From Agaribacillus aureus (lineage in GTDB: Bacteria > Bacteroidota > Bacteroidia > Cytophagales > Cyclobacteriaceae), in assembly GCA_030442055.1 (NCBI GenBank), contig JAUJEB010000001.1, forward strand, positions 1,426,001 to 1,490,000: a stretch of DNA of 64,000 nucleotides, in the 5' to 3' direction. Of the stretch, positions 37,145-46,041 are shown one piece after another. Numbering within the stretch: position 1 is the stretch's first letter; every line of letters starts with the position of its first letter. Below the pieces are notes generated by a model. That model was not told the DNA's origin, did not search any database, and saw nothing but the letters and a program-made list of their open reading frames with translations. A program made the translations under genes and the position numbers.

Positions 37145-38206
37145 CTAATCATCTGGTTTACCCGAGTTTCCCATTAACCGAACAATAAGCGTGGCATCTG
37201 GGATTTGGGTAAGAATCACTTTCAGCAGTACCAATAAGGGCACAGACAATATCATTCCGGTTACGCCCCACAAATAACCCCAAAAAACCAATCCTAATAT
37301 AACCACCACAGTATTAAGCGATAAGCTGGTACCCAATAGTTTTGGTTCCAGGAAGTTTCCAAAAAAGAACTGAATCACTATCAAACACAGAGCCAGCAGC
37401 AACAAGGCCGGTATGGTGCTTAACTGGATCAGGCCCAGGAGTATAGGAGGAACGGTGGCGACTATCGAACCAACAGTTGGTATAAAATTGAGTACAAAGG
37501 CTAAAAAACCCCAGAATAATGCGAAATCAATACCAAAAAACCAACATACCAAGCCAAAGCCACAGCCAGTACACAGGCTCATAAAAAATTTAACCTTGAT
37601 GTAGGTGACAATTGAATTTTTCACCTGTTCAAATCCATTCAAAATATTCTTCTCTCCTTCATCATCTCCTTCTTCGAGATAGTGTATATACTGTTCGTAT
37701 TTAAGTATTCCACCCAATAAAATTATAAGGTAAAGAGAAGTCATGACAAATATCCCGGTAAAACTGCCCAGTACCCCGGCCAGCGTACCCGAGGACTTTA
37801 TGATCCAATCGGCAGACATCATTTGAGATAAAGCAGATGTGATATCAAGCGCGTTGATCTCGACACCGCTTATTTGCTGAACCCATTCCAAAATGCCCTG
37901 TAATTTGACATTGATCTGCCCCAGAAGCTTTTCCTTTTGTTTGACAAGGCTCAAACCGGTCTGGTAAATCATTAACCCTATTAAAGCAATCGTGGAAATG
38001 GAAGTAAGCGATATCACCACAAGACTAAGCCCAAGAGGCCAGCTTTTTCTTTCAAACCAGGCTAATATGGGCTGCAACAGTACGGCAAAAAAAATGGCCA
38101 GAGCCAATGGTATGAGCAGGTGGGATAACTGACTTAAAAGAAAAGCTATCAATATGCTAACCATGAATATCAGGATATTCTTAATGGTCTTTAAGTTTTT
38201 TTCCAT
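37145..38206 (-). CDS. AI-2E family transporter (PerM-like permease)
   Basis: Polytopic membrane protein of 353 residues. The typical pattern is two or three N-terminal helices, a soluble loop (about residues 75-145), then a C-terminal bundle with FVLNFIPTVGSIVATVPPILLGL and PKLLGTSLSLNTVVVILGLVFWGYLWGV-like segments. Members export diverse small molecules or ions, and the AI-2 link is only historical. It is convergent with the T9SS propeller gene, 48 bp away; a weak hairpin lies between them. Confidence 0.9.
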   Translation of the reverse strand: MEKNLKTIKNILIFMVSILIAFLLSQLSHLLIPLALAIFFAVLLQPILAWFERKSWPLGLSLVVISLTSISTIALIGLMIYQTGLSLVKQKEKLLGQINVKLQGILEWVQQISGVEINALDITSALSQMMSADWIIKSSGTLAGVLGSFTGIFVMTSLYLIILLGGILKYEQYIHYLEEGDDEGEKNILNGFEQVKNSIVTYIKVKFFMSLCTGCGFGLVCWFFGIDFALFWGFLAFVLNFIPTVGSIVATVPPILLGLIQLSTIPALLLLALCLIVIQFFFGNFLEPKLLGTSLSLNTVVVILGLVFWGYLWGVTGMILSVPLLVLLKVILTQIPDATLIVRLMGNSGKPDD

Positions 38207-38285
38207 TGGTCACAAAGGTTCAATTATTAACAGGTTAACTTCGGGCTGCGGAAAATACCTTAGCCCGGATGCAACATACGAATAA

Positions 38286-40511
38286 CTAAATATTTAACCA
38301 ATAAGATAATTTCAAAACCAGGGTACGGTTTTTAACATCGAGGTTTTGAGGCAGGTAGTTATCGGTATAAACGATGAATAAATCTGAAACGGGCTTGAAG
38401 CGCCATTGGAATCTGGCATTAATATTCAAATTTTCATTTTGTTCATTGAATTGGATGAAGGTAGTCAAAAAAAGCTGGTCCGTGAATGTAAAATTTATCC
38501 TGGGACCTATCAGAAAAAAATCCGCGTCCTTAAAAGGATCAGGTAGTGAAATATTATTATAAGTGAGGGTCATTCCAAAGTTTCCAAAAGGCTGATAGCG
38601 ATAATTTAATTCCGCGCCTATTTCCAACAAATCTCCGTTAAAAAATCCTCCGACAGTAGAAAATACACTATAATTAAATATTTTACGCTGATCTGACTCG
38701 TACTCAATGCCTACTCTGTTCCAGCTATATGATTCTCCTGCCTGCAATTCAGGTCCATCTGAGTTGGTGGGGTCGAAAGAATCGGTGAGTAAGACTGTAT
38801 TTCTTTCTACCCCTACTTCAATCTCGCTGGTATTAGCAAAATTAAATTCCAAATTAGCAAAGAACTCCTTGTCCAAGACTTCAAAGTCGGTGTCTGTCGT
38901 GTAAGCTATGCCTATTTCAGTCTCTATGGTGACTATGTGACCATCTTTGGGATAAATGATTGGGTTAATATTAAAAAGACCCCTGGCAAAACCGGTTCTA
39001 GGCACAAACCCAACATCTGCCTGGTAATTTTCGCCTACCAGCGTGTGGAACCAAAACAGGCCCAGGTTTCGTGTGTTATATCCCAAAAATGCCCCCTGGG
39101 CATAGTTCTCCGTATCCCTCCCGGGGTTTTCGGATCTGTGATAAAAGATCTCTCCCTCCCACTTGTTGTTGCTGGTAGCAAAATTATACTCTAATCCCCA
39201 AACCCTGTTGTATTTACTAATCTCCGAAACCTCTCCTTCCTCCTTAAAATTTACCGATTGCCTGTTGACAAATATGGCGCTTAGATTTGAGCCGCCAGAT
39301 ATCTTTCTTTGCACCGTTGCTACCGTGTAATTCTGCCCGATAATATCCAGGTCATCATCTTTCTTCGTCTGCATATTTAGTAATCCTATGCGCCAGTTTT
39401 GGTCGAGTTTTCCGCTTAATCTTGCGCCATATAAAATGGGTGTTTGCACATTATTTCCCGCCGTATCCTTCGCAATGCCTATTCTTCTGGAAAAAAATGG
39501 GCGGGCCCTGGGAAAACCGGCTAAGGCAAATAAATCGGAATTTTCGAGAAAAAACTGTCTTCGCTCCGGAAAAAATAATTCGAACCGGTCAAGATTGGTT
39601 ACTTGTTCATCAACCTCTACCTGTGAGAAGTCGGGATTGAATGTCAAATCAAGGTTTAGCGCGGCGGTGATGCCAATTTTTGCATCAAAACCAGCTTCAA
39701 AGGCATAGTCGGTGGACTCTCCTTCCTCAAAATCCTTTCCGCCCCTGGCGGACATGTAGGGAATGACGGAGACGTTTGCCCCTGGTTTCGGCGGGAGGTC
39801 TTCCCATACCATTTTGCCTGAATAGAGAATATTATTGGGGCGAAATTGTTGTGGCACCCTTACCCAGGTAGAACGTTCATTGTGCTTGAGATCATATCTT
39901 AAAAAATTGATGTTCCACTGGTTATTGCTCTCGTTGTACCTTAATGTTTTAAAAGGTATCGCCATTTCCACGATCCACTTGTCGGGATAATTAGTCACCT
40001 CAGAATACCATTTGTTATCCCAGTCAGTGGAGACATTCTGCCGCTCGGAAAATAACCCTTCCCTTTGAATACCAAGCGGGGAGATACCAAAAGTAAATCC
40101 GTTGGTTAGGTCGTTGTAGGTGTCTACATACAGATTGAAGCTTTCAGTAGTTTGAAATTCATAATCTCTTTTTAGGGAGGCCACAATATAATCTTGTCCC
40201 TGATTGTAACAAACAGCCGAAACATACAAAAAATTGTCGTCAAAGATCATCCTTACCTCGGTTTCAGATATAGCTGGTAAAGAGTCTGTCGGGAAATTTT
40301 GATAAAACCCGCTGATAGGTTTGGCCTCCTGCCAGGCTTTTTCGTCAATCAGCCCGTCAATTTTAATAGGGCCGGCGATTTTTCTCATTGATATTACTGA
40401 CTCTTCGCGGTGATTTTGTGCCGAGGCAGTTATCAAAGAAAATAATAGTATAAATACAACAAAAACGTTCTTCACCTTAATTGATTGTCGTGAAATATTG
40501 AGAACCTTCAA
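38286..40511 (-). CDS. DUF5916 outer-membrane protein with N-terminal CBM9-like domain
   Basis: Predicted outer-membrane protein of 741 residues. A signal peptide (about 1-31) precedes a carbohydrate-binding family-9-like domain (about 40-230) that opens with GPIKIDGLIDEKAWQEA. The rest is a large beta-barrel-like DUF5916 region that contains FFPERRQFFLENSDLFA and alternating aromatic strands to the C-terminus. DUF5916 proteins are common in Bacteroidota and their role is unknown; surface glycan binding is suggested by the N-domain. The gene is divergent from the alpha/beta hydrolase gene. Confidence 0.88.
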   Translation of the reverse strand: MKVLNISRQSIKVKNVFVVFILLFSLITASAQNHREESVISMRKIAGPIKIDGLIDEKAWQEAKPISGFYQNFPTDSLPAISETEVRMIFDDNFLYVSAVCYNQGQDYIVASLKRDYEFQTTESFNLYVDTYNDLTNGFTFGISPLGIQREGLFSERQNVSTDWDNKWYSEVTNYPDKWIVEMAIPFKTLRYNESNNQWNINFLRYDLKHNERSTWVRVPQQFRPNNILYSGKMVWEDLPPKPGANVSVIPYMSARGGKDFEEGESTDYAFEAGFDAKIGITAALNLDLTFNPDFSQVEVDEQVTNLDRFELFFPERRQFFLENSDLFALAGFPRARPFFSRRIGIAKDTAGNNVQTPILYGARLSGKLDQNWRIGLLNMQTKKDDDLDIIGQNYTVATVQRKISGGSNLSAIFVNRQSVNFKEEGEVSEISKYNRVWGLEYNFATSNNKWEGEIFYHRSENPGRDTENYAQGAFLGYNTRNLGLFWFHTLVGENYQADVGFVPRTGFARGLFNINPIIYPKDGHIVTIETEIGIAYTTDTDFEVLDKEFFANLEFNFANTSEIEVGVERNTVLLTDSFDPTNSDGPELQAGESYSWNRVGIEYESDQRKIFNYSVFSTVGGFFNGDLLEIGAELNYRYQPFGNFGMTLTYNNISLPDPFKDADFFLIGPRINFTFTDQLFLTTFIQFNEQNENLNINARFQWRFKPVSDLFIVYTDNYLPQNLDVKNRTLVLKLSYWLNI

Positions 40512-40537
40512 GGAATTTTCGCCAAATTAGATTATAT

Positions 40538-40545
40538 AAATTTGG
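40538..40545 (+). promoter_or_regulatory. Candidate -7 element for the alpha/beta hydrolase
   Basis: TAAATTTG fits TAnnTTTG, 35 bases before the start codon. A TTTTCG stretch lies upstream at shorter than ideal spacing. Confidence 0.4.
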
Positions 40546-40579
40546 ATCTTGCGTGGGCCCCACCCTATCTTAGTAATCC

Positions 40580-41389
40580 ATGTCCGGTCAGCATTATTCA
40601 TATATTACATACCATCAAACGGAGCTTTACTTTCAAAAGTTTGGCACAGGCAAAAAAGTTTTACTGGCCTTTCATGGCTATGGCGAAAATAGTGATACTT
40701 TCAAAAAAATCGGTGAAGTCCTGGGCGAACAATACACAATCTATAGTTTCGATTTATTCTTTCACGGAAAAAGCAAATGGCCGTTCGGCAGTAAAGTGCT
40801 GAAAAAAGAATTTTGGCTAGCACTCATCCGGCATTTTCTGGATAGTGAAAACATTGACAGGTTTTCCATGGCAGGCTATAGTATGGGCAGCAAATTTCTG
40901 CTTACTATTCTGGAGGCTCACGCTACAAGAATAGATGATATTTTTTTTATAGCCCCGGATGGTATTGCTACCAATACCTGGTATAGGCTGGCTACCTATC
41001 CAATGTTTTTACGGCGAGTTTTCAAATTAACGGTCCGTTTCCCAAAACCGCTTTTTGCCTTTATGCAGCTTATGTTAAAACTAAAAATCGTGGATAAAGG
41101 GGTTATTAAATTCGCAAAGTCTGAAATGAATTCTCCTGTAAAAAGAAAAAGAGTTTATGACAGCTGGATCGTATTCAGGCATTTAAGTTTTGACATGGCT
41201 GTCATAGCCGGACTGATTAATAGGCACCAAATACCGATCAAAATGATTTTGGGGAAATACGATAAAATCATGACCCCGGAGGGGATGCAGGCGTTATTGA
41301 ACAAAGTAACCGACCACGAGCTTATCGTCCTTGAAACCAGCCATAATCGTTTGCCGGATGCTTTTGCTAAGTATTTGCAAACGCAATAG
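40580..41389 (+). CDS. Alpha/beta hydrolase
   Basis: Cytoplasmic alpha/beta-hydrolase-fold protein of 269 residues. The oxyanion-hole segment is LLAFHGYGENSDTF, the nucleophile elbow is AGYSMGSKF with the catalytic Ser, the acid is likely in LGKYDKIMTP and the His in ETSHNRLPDAF. No signal peptide is seen. It converges on the LytTR regulator gene with 2 bp between stops. The substrate is unknown; related proteins are esterases or thioesterases. Confidence 0.88.
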   Translation: MSGQHYSYITYHQTELYFQKFGTGKKVLLAFHGYGENSDTFKKIGEVLGEQYTIYSFDLFFHGKSKWPFGSKVLKKEFWLALIRHFLDSENIDRFSMAGYSMGSKFLLTILEAHATRIDDIFFIAPDGIATNTWYRLATYPMFLRRVFKLTVRFPKPLFAFMQLMLKLKIVDKGVIKFAKSEMNSPVKRKRVYDSWIVFRHLSFDMAVIAGLINRHQIPIKMILGKYDKIMTPEGMQALLNKVTDHELIVLETSHNRLPDAFAKYLQTQ

Positions 41390-41391
41390 GC

Positions 41392-42144
41392 CTAATGGCC
41401 CTCACTCATTTTCAACACAAACTCCTCCTTCTTTTTATGAGAGATACTCACCTGCTCTCCTCCTTTCATGATAATATATCCGCCATTCGATTTAACAAAC
41501 TTTTCAACTTCCGCTAAGTTAATAAGGTAGGACTGATGAACCCTGAGAAAATTGTATTCATTCAGCAGGTTTTCATATTCCTTCAGGTGTTTACTGACGA
41601 TTAGGTTCTTTTCCTGCTTCAGATGAAAATTGGTATATGAGCCGTTGGCCTCACAAAATATAATATCGGTAACATTGATAAACTCAAGTCCTTCTGAGGT
41701 GGCGAGGGTAATTTTGTGCTGCTTTGAGTCTGTATTCTGGATATTACTTAATAAGTTAATTAATTTTTTGTTTTGCGTTAAAGTATCTTTTTTCTTCTGT
41801 ACTTTAACTACCGCCGCTTGTAACTCCTCAACGTCGATAGGCTTCAGCAAATAGTCAATAGCGCTGAATTTTATGGCTTTTAGTGCATAATGTTCAAATG
41901 CCGTTGTAAATATGACTTCAAAACTAAAGTTTTTTGATTGTTCGAGAAGATCAAAGCCGGTTCCGGTTTGCATTTCAATATCCAGGAACAACAAATCAGG
42001 TTTATGGCTGATTATTTTCTCAAGCCCCTCTTCCACCGATTCGGCCACAGCTACCACTTCTACATCCTCGCAGTAATCGTTCACCAGGTTTCTAAGTGAT
42101 TCCCGGCTGTGAAGTTCATCCTCTACTATGATTATCCGTAACAT
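41392..42144 (-). CDS. LytTR-family response regulator
   Basis: Transcription factor of 250 residues. The N-terminal receiver domain has the acidic pocket VEDE, phospho-acceptor Asp55 in LLFLDIEM, FTTAFEHYAL and Lys101 in YLLKPIDVEE. The C-terminal LytTR DNA-binding domain (about 145-248) has VTDIIFCEANGSYTNFHL and the conserved FLRVHQSYLINLAEVEKF. Its start overlaps the histidine kinase gene by 29 bp, so the pair is co-translated. The phased repeats at 45640-45693 and 47539-47731 are candidate binding sites. Confidence 0.95.
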   Translation of the reverse strand: MLRIIIVEDELHSRESLRNLVNDYCEDVEVVAVAESVEEGLEKIISHKPDLLFLDIEMQTGTGFDLLEQSKNFSFEVIFTTAFEHYALKAIKFSAIDYLLKPIDVEELQAAVVKVQKKKDTLTQNKKLINLLSNIQNTDSKQHKITLATSEGLEFINVTDIIFCEANGSYTNFHLKQEKNLIVSKHLKEYENLLNEYNFLRVHQSYLINLAEVEKFVKSNGGYIIMKGGEQVSISHKKKEEFVLKMSEGH

Positions 42145-44161
42145 GATTATTTACAATTAAATTAGATTTTAATTCCCAGGCCGGAATCAGTATCTCCACA
42201 CGTGTGCCACATGGCTGATCCTGATCGTTATGAAGATCGATCACCGTTACCAGGGTTTTATTATGATTATTTTTATTAATTAGCTCCAGTCTGCAGGCGG
42301 TTACCGACATACCCCTGGATTGCGGGGCTTGCCCGGTTTTACAACGAATCTCTTTGGCCGCCTTTCTGCCAATACCATTATCCTCCACTCCACACAGAAT
42401 ATATTCACCCTTACGGTCAAACGATACTTTTAAAGCTCCCGCCTCTTTTTTGTGAATCAGACCATGAAGGATGGCATTTTCAACATAAGGTTGAATTAAC
42501 AAAAATGGTATCTCCTCGGTATGAATGTCAATGGTATCGTCCACGGCGATCTCGTATTGAAAAGGATTGTTGAACCGCAAAATTTCAAGCTCAATATAAT
42601 GCTCCAGGAGTTTTATTTCATCCGCAATTGGCACTTCCACATTCACAGAGTTATCCAGCACCTGGCGAATCAGTTTAGAAAATTTCGATAGGTACTTCAG
42701 CGTTGAATGCTTGTCGTTGATGGTAATAAAATGCTGTATTGAGTTCAATGAGTTAAAAATAAAATGTGGATCCATCTGGGCTCTTAGCATTCGCTTCTCC
42801 AGCTCCAGGTTGATCTCTTTTATCTGATTGTTTTTGACTTCTATCTGATCGTTTTTATCTCTAAGCAGGCTTTCGGATTTTTGTTTGATCCTGAAGCGGC
42901 TAAAGGTAATTAAAGAGAGCACTAATAAAAAGATAACGGCAATGGCCAGCGTAAGTTTCAGGTAGTTATCAGCCCGTTTTTTCTCTTCCAACAACATTAT
43001 CTCATTTTTCTGATTGTTTATTTGCTCCTCTTTACGCGCCAGGTCATATTTTGCCTGCATCTCTGCAATCTGCCTGGTTTTACGTTCATCAATAATGCTG
43101 TCATTTTGGGCGGCATATTGTTGATAATAACTTAAAGCCAACGCATATTTTTTCTGTTTGGTATATATATTTGAAATTTCTTTTAATGCGGCTCTTTTCC
43201 TTTCCCTGATATTCAGCCGATGAGAGATATCATAGCTTTCTTTAGCCATGGCCAAAGCCTCTCTCAGCCGCCCCTGGGCTGTATAAACCTTTGAAATTTG
43301 CAATAAACTTTCAATGATACCGTAGTCAAAGCCTATTTCTTTTCTTTGCACCAAACACTTTTGGTGATAATAGTTTGCTGAGTCATAATTTTTTAGTTGC
43401 ATGAAATTGTTGCCAATATCGTTGACAGCATCGGACTCCCGCTGTTTATCGCCATGTTTATCAAATAGCTTGAGGGCAAACTGGAAATATTCAATACCCT
43501 TCAAATATGCTCCTTTGGCGGTAAAATTCTTGCCTAGCTGATAATAGCCACGGGGAATGTACCGGTCCAGGCCATGATCCAATGACACCTGGATTAATTG
43601 CATAAAGCACGAATCTGACAGCTTAAACTGTTTGTCAGTGGCATAAGCGATACCCAGCTCGTGCAGCGCAAATAACAGATTTCGCTTATCCGGGAGTGAC
43701 CGCTTTATTTCCAACGCCTTCTTAAAGTAAGCAATGGCATTTTTGTGATCGTTCTGGAATTTGTATACCTCGGCAATGTTGTTGAGGGAGTTGGCGATTC
43801 CTCTTGGATGCCCAATGGCTTCTTTTATTTCCAATGATTTCAGAAAATACTCCAGGGCTTTATAATAATCTGCCTGTATGCCATAAATTACGCCGATATC
43901 GTTGTATAAATTGGCAATGCCTTTTTTATAGTCCAACCTTTCGGCCAGCTGTAAACCTTTTGTAGCAAAGTCAAGGGCCCGGTGCGGGTCATTGTACTGC
44001 AGCTCTACGCCAATATCATTTAATAAATTTACTTTTACCGTGTCACTGGCCTTTTCCATTTGGTTGATAAGGCTATCTACCTTGGTTAGTTTTTGTGTGT
44101 AACCCTGATTTATGGATAAAAACAAAATGACCATAAACAGATAAGTCTTCAAAACACTCAT
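42116..44161 (-). CDS. TPR sensor histidine kinase (PF06580 type)
   Basis: Sensor kinase of 681 residues that probably phosphorylates the LytTR regulator. A signal peptide precedes about seven to eight TPR repeats (residues ~25-355), which are predicted to be periplasmic. A transmembrane helix (about 400-420) and a short coiled coil lead to the His-kinase domain with RAQMDPHFIFNSLNSIQHF (phospho-His). The N-box is PYVENAILHGL, with the Asn and His present, and the G-box is DNGIGRKAAKE. This architecture is widespread in Bacteroidota. The stimulus is unknown. Confidence 0.93.
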   Translation of the reverse strand: MSVLKTYLFMVILFLSINQGYTQKLTKVDSLINQMEKASDTVKVNLLNDIGVELQYNDPHRALDFATKGLQLAERLDYKKGIANLYNDIGVIYGIQADYYKALEYFLKSLEIKEAIGHPRGIANSLNNIAEVYKFQNDHKNAIAYFKKALEIKRSLPDKRNLLFALHELGIAYATDKQFKLSDSCFMQLIQVSLDHGLDRYIPRGYYQLGKNFTAKGAYLKGIEYFQFALKLFDKHGDKQRESDAVNDIGNNFMQLKNYDSANYYHQKCLVQRKEIGFDYGIIESLLQISKVYTAQGRLREALAMAKESYDISHRLNIRERKRAALKEISNIYTKQKKYALALSYYQQYAAQNDSIIDERKTRQIAEMQAKYDLARKEEQINNQKNEIMLLEEKKRADNYLKLTLAIAVIFLLVLSLITFSRFRIKQKSESLLRDKNDQIEVKNNQIKEINLELEKRMLRAQMDPHFIFNSLNSIQHFITINDKHSTLKYLSKFSKLIRQVLDNSVNVEVPIADEIKLLEHYIELEILRFNNPFQYEIAVDDTIDIHTEEIPFLLIQPYVENAILHGLIHKKEAGALKVSFDRKGEYILCGVEDNGIGRKAAKEIRCKTGQAPQSRGMSVTACRLELINKNNHNKTLVTVIDLHNDQDQPCGTRVEILIPAWELKSNLIVNNHVTDNHSRG

Positions 44162-44264
44162 AGTTGTATGTTTCTTTGGTTTGATGATTTGCCCAGCATC
44201 TGATAAGTTTTATTTACAGGTTTGTAAAACGTAACCTGACCTTGCTGATAGTTTTATTAAATAC

Positions 44265-45476
44265 TTATGCCGAAAAAGATATTTCAACCCTGGTACCCAG
44301 CGGCTGACTATCCTGTGAATAGAGGTCTTCAGTTTTCAATTTAATGGTATTGTTTAGTGACTTGCTCATCAACTTTACACGCTCTTTAGTACTAAAGTTT
44401 TTGTGTTTAAAAAAATTCAAGCCTTTTTCGTTGGCTTTTTGCGACCCCTTGATTCTGCCAATACCATTGTCAGAAATAACATATTTCAACAGTCCATTTT
44501 TTTTGGAAATATGAACAGAGACCAGCCCATGGCGATGTTTGTTGACCAAACCATAATTAATCGCTTTTTCGATAAACGGTTGTATCAGAAGAAATGGAAC
44601 TTTGCACGTATGCTGATTCACATGTTTATCGATCGTGATTTGATACTTAAAATGTTCCTCAAACCTCATTGACTCCAGTTCCAGGTATAAGGATAATATT
44701 TGCAGCTCCTCAGCCAGCAGGATGTAATCAACACTGATATTATCGAGTATTGCCCTGATTAATTTCCCAAACTTTGACAGGTATTTTAATGCCGACTTTT
44801 GATCATCCCTGGTGATGAAGTGCTGCATCGCATTCAAAGAATTAAAAACAAAATGGGGATTCATATGGGACCTCAGGACTTGCAACCTTAATTCTGCCAA
44901 CAATCTGGAGGTTTCGATCAGTTTCTCCTGGTTTAGTCTATTCTCTTCATCGGCCCTGGCTTTTAAAATCTTATTGGCACACAGAGAGGCAATGGCTATC
45001 AAAATTCTTAAGTGTTGCTGGGTAAAAAAATCTTTCGCCGGGTGCTCCGAATCAATAATGCCTATTACTTCATTATTGTAAACGATCGGAACGGCAATTT
45101 CCGACGCTCTCACCTGATCGTCTACAATATATCTCGGATCCTTACCGGTATCATTGACAATCTCCGGTTTGCCGGTGACCGCAACAGTCCCTGTAATTCC
45201 TTGTCCAAAAGGAATGTCAATCGGCCTATATAACTCAAAGTTTACAGGGTTTTTGGGACCATATGCAGCTTTTTGAGTCAAAATATTTTTTTCTTTATTG
45301 ACCAGATATACCACACAATCCACAAACTTTAACTGTGATATGCAATTCTTTGCCAAATCCCAAAGAATTTCATCGACGGTGTTTTGACCAAATATGGAGG
45401 TAGCAAAATACAGCAAGATCTTTTCTACTTCGTCAAAAGTTAATGCGTAGGACTCATATTTACCATTGACATTCAT
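44265..45476 (-). CDS. GAF-domain PF06580 histidine kinase, soluble, altered N-box
   Basis: Cytoplasmic protein of 403 residues with no membrane segment. A GAF domain covers about residues 20-170. Then comes the LytS-type kinase core with His208 in SHMNPHFVFNSLNAMQHF and a G-box DNGIG (336-340). The N-box reads PFIEKAINYGL (E303, K304, N307, Y308) where the neighbour has PYVENAILHGL. The Mg-binding Asn is therefore replaced by Lys and the His by Tyr, so ATP hydrolysis or phosphotransfer may be lost. There is no regulator gene directly beside it; the LytTR gene is two genes away on the same strand. Confidence 0.88.
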   Translation of the reverse strand: MNVNGKYESYALTFDEVEKILLYFATSIFGQNTVDEILWDLAKNCISQLKFVDCVVYLVNKEKNILTQKAAYGPKNPVNFELYRPIDIPFGQGITGTVAVTGKPEIVNDTGKDPRYIVDDQVRASEIAVPIVYNNEVIGIIDSEHPAKDFFTQQHLRILIAIASLCANKILKARADEENRLNQEKLIETSRLLAELRLQVLRSHMNPHFVFNSLNAMQHFITRDDQKSALKYLSKFGKLIRAILDNISVDYILLAEELQILSLYLELESMRFEEHFKYQITIDKHVNQHTCKVPFLLIQPFIEKAINYGLVNKHRHGLVSVHISKKNGLLKYVISDNGIGRIKGSQKANEKGLNFFKHKNFSTKERVKLMSKSLNNTIKLKTEDLYSQDSQPLGTRVEISFSA

Positions 45477-45639
45477 AATGCAAAAATACCCCGGGTGCCT
45501 TTTTAATGTGAGGATAACAATAAAGACCAGATTATTTGGCTTAAACTTCAGAAGGTTTTAAAATGTTGCCACCAAGATAACCATTTCATGTTTCATTAGC
45601 CCCACCAGGCGGTATTAATTTAGGATAGTTTTCGATTAC

Positions 45640-45693
45640 AATTTATCAAATACTAGTTTGAGTTGATATTAGTCTGTTTTCAATTGATATACA
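45640..45693. promoter_or_regulatory. Candidate LytTR operator, three repeats at 21-bp period
   Basis: AATTTATCAAAT (45640), AGTTGATATTAG (45661) and AATTGATATACA (45682) start exactly 21 bp apart. LytTR regulators bind 9-bp direct repeats separated by 12 bp. The half-site TCAATTGAT at 45681 matches the published LytTR consensus in all but one base. The array lies about 165-215 bp upstream of the GAF histidine kinase gene. Confidence 0.5.
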
Positions 45694-45968
45694 AGCTTGC
45701 AAGGCAACCGGAAAAAATGTGCTTTTTGCCAAAATAAAAATTCAAAGCATAAAAAAAGGCGATGGGGAGCGTAGAATTCTGATGTCAGTGGGAAAAGTGA
45801 TATATACAATGATTCTAAAAAAACGCTAAATTAATCGAATCAATTATCAACACCAGCTACGTCTCCCCCGGTCTCTGTATCGCCTTTGAAGGTATGCAGG
45901 CTTTATAGCCTGAAGGTAAGTATTAAGACATCATTAAAAATGATCAGAATCTATCAATCGGTTACGCA

Positions 45969-46005
45969 TAAAAGCTAGCGGGTAACGTCTACCCACTAAC
46001 TTTTA
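45969..46005 (-). terminator. Terminator after the NHL-repeat gene
   Basis: TAAAAG, TAG and GGGTA on the left pair with TACCC, CTA and CTTTTA on the right, with single mismatches between blocks. It lies 37 bases past the stop of the NHL gene. On the minus strand the stem ends CTTTTA, a short T-run. Confidence 0.5.
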
Positions 46006-46041
46006 GATATTTGTTTCAAAACCTAACAAAACAAATAAGGA

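Larger units (their letters stand above)
45477..46041. other. 565-bp intergenic region with phased repeats and terminator
   Basis: No gene is supported. It holds three direct repeats at 45640-45693 spaced exactly 21 bp, and a terminator hairpin at 45969-46005. A 6-bp stem-loop (CAGGCT TTAT AGCCTG, 45897-45912) of unknown role is also present. Confidence 0.7.

Noticed and set aside
37122-37148. Bidirectional terminator between the propeller gene and the AI-2E-type gene
   Set aside because: AGGT/ACCT with GATC arms gives an interrupted weak stem with no T-run.
45897-45912. Stem-loop CAGGCT/AGCCTG as a terminator
   Set aside because: No T-run on either strand and the stem is short.
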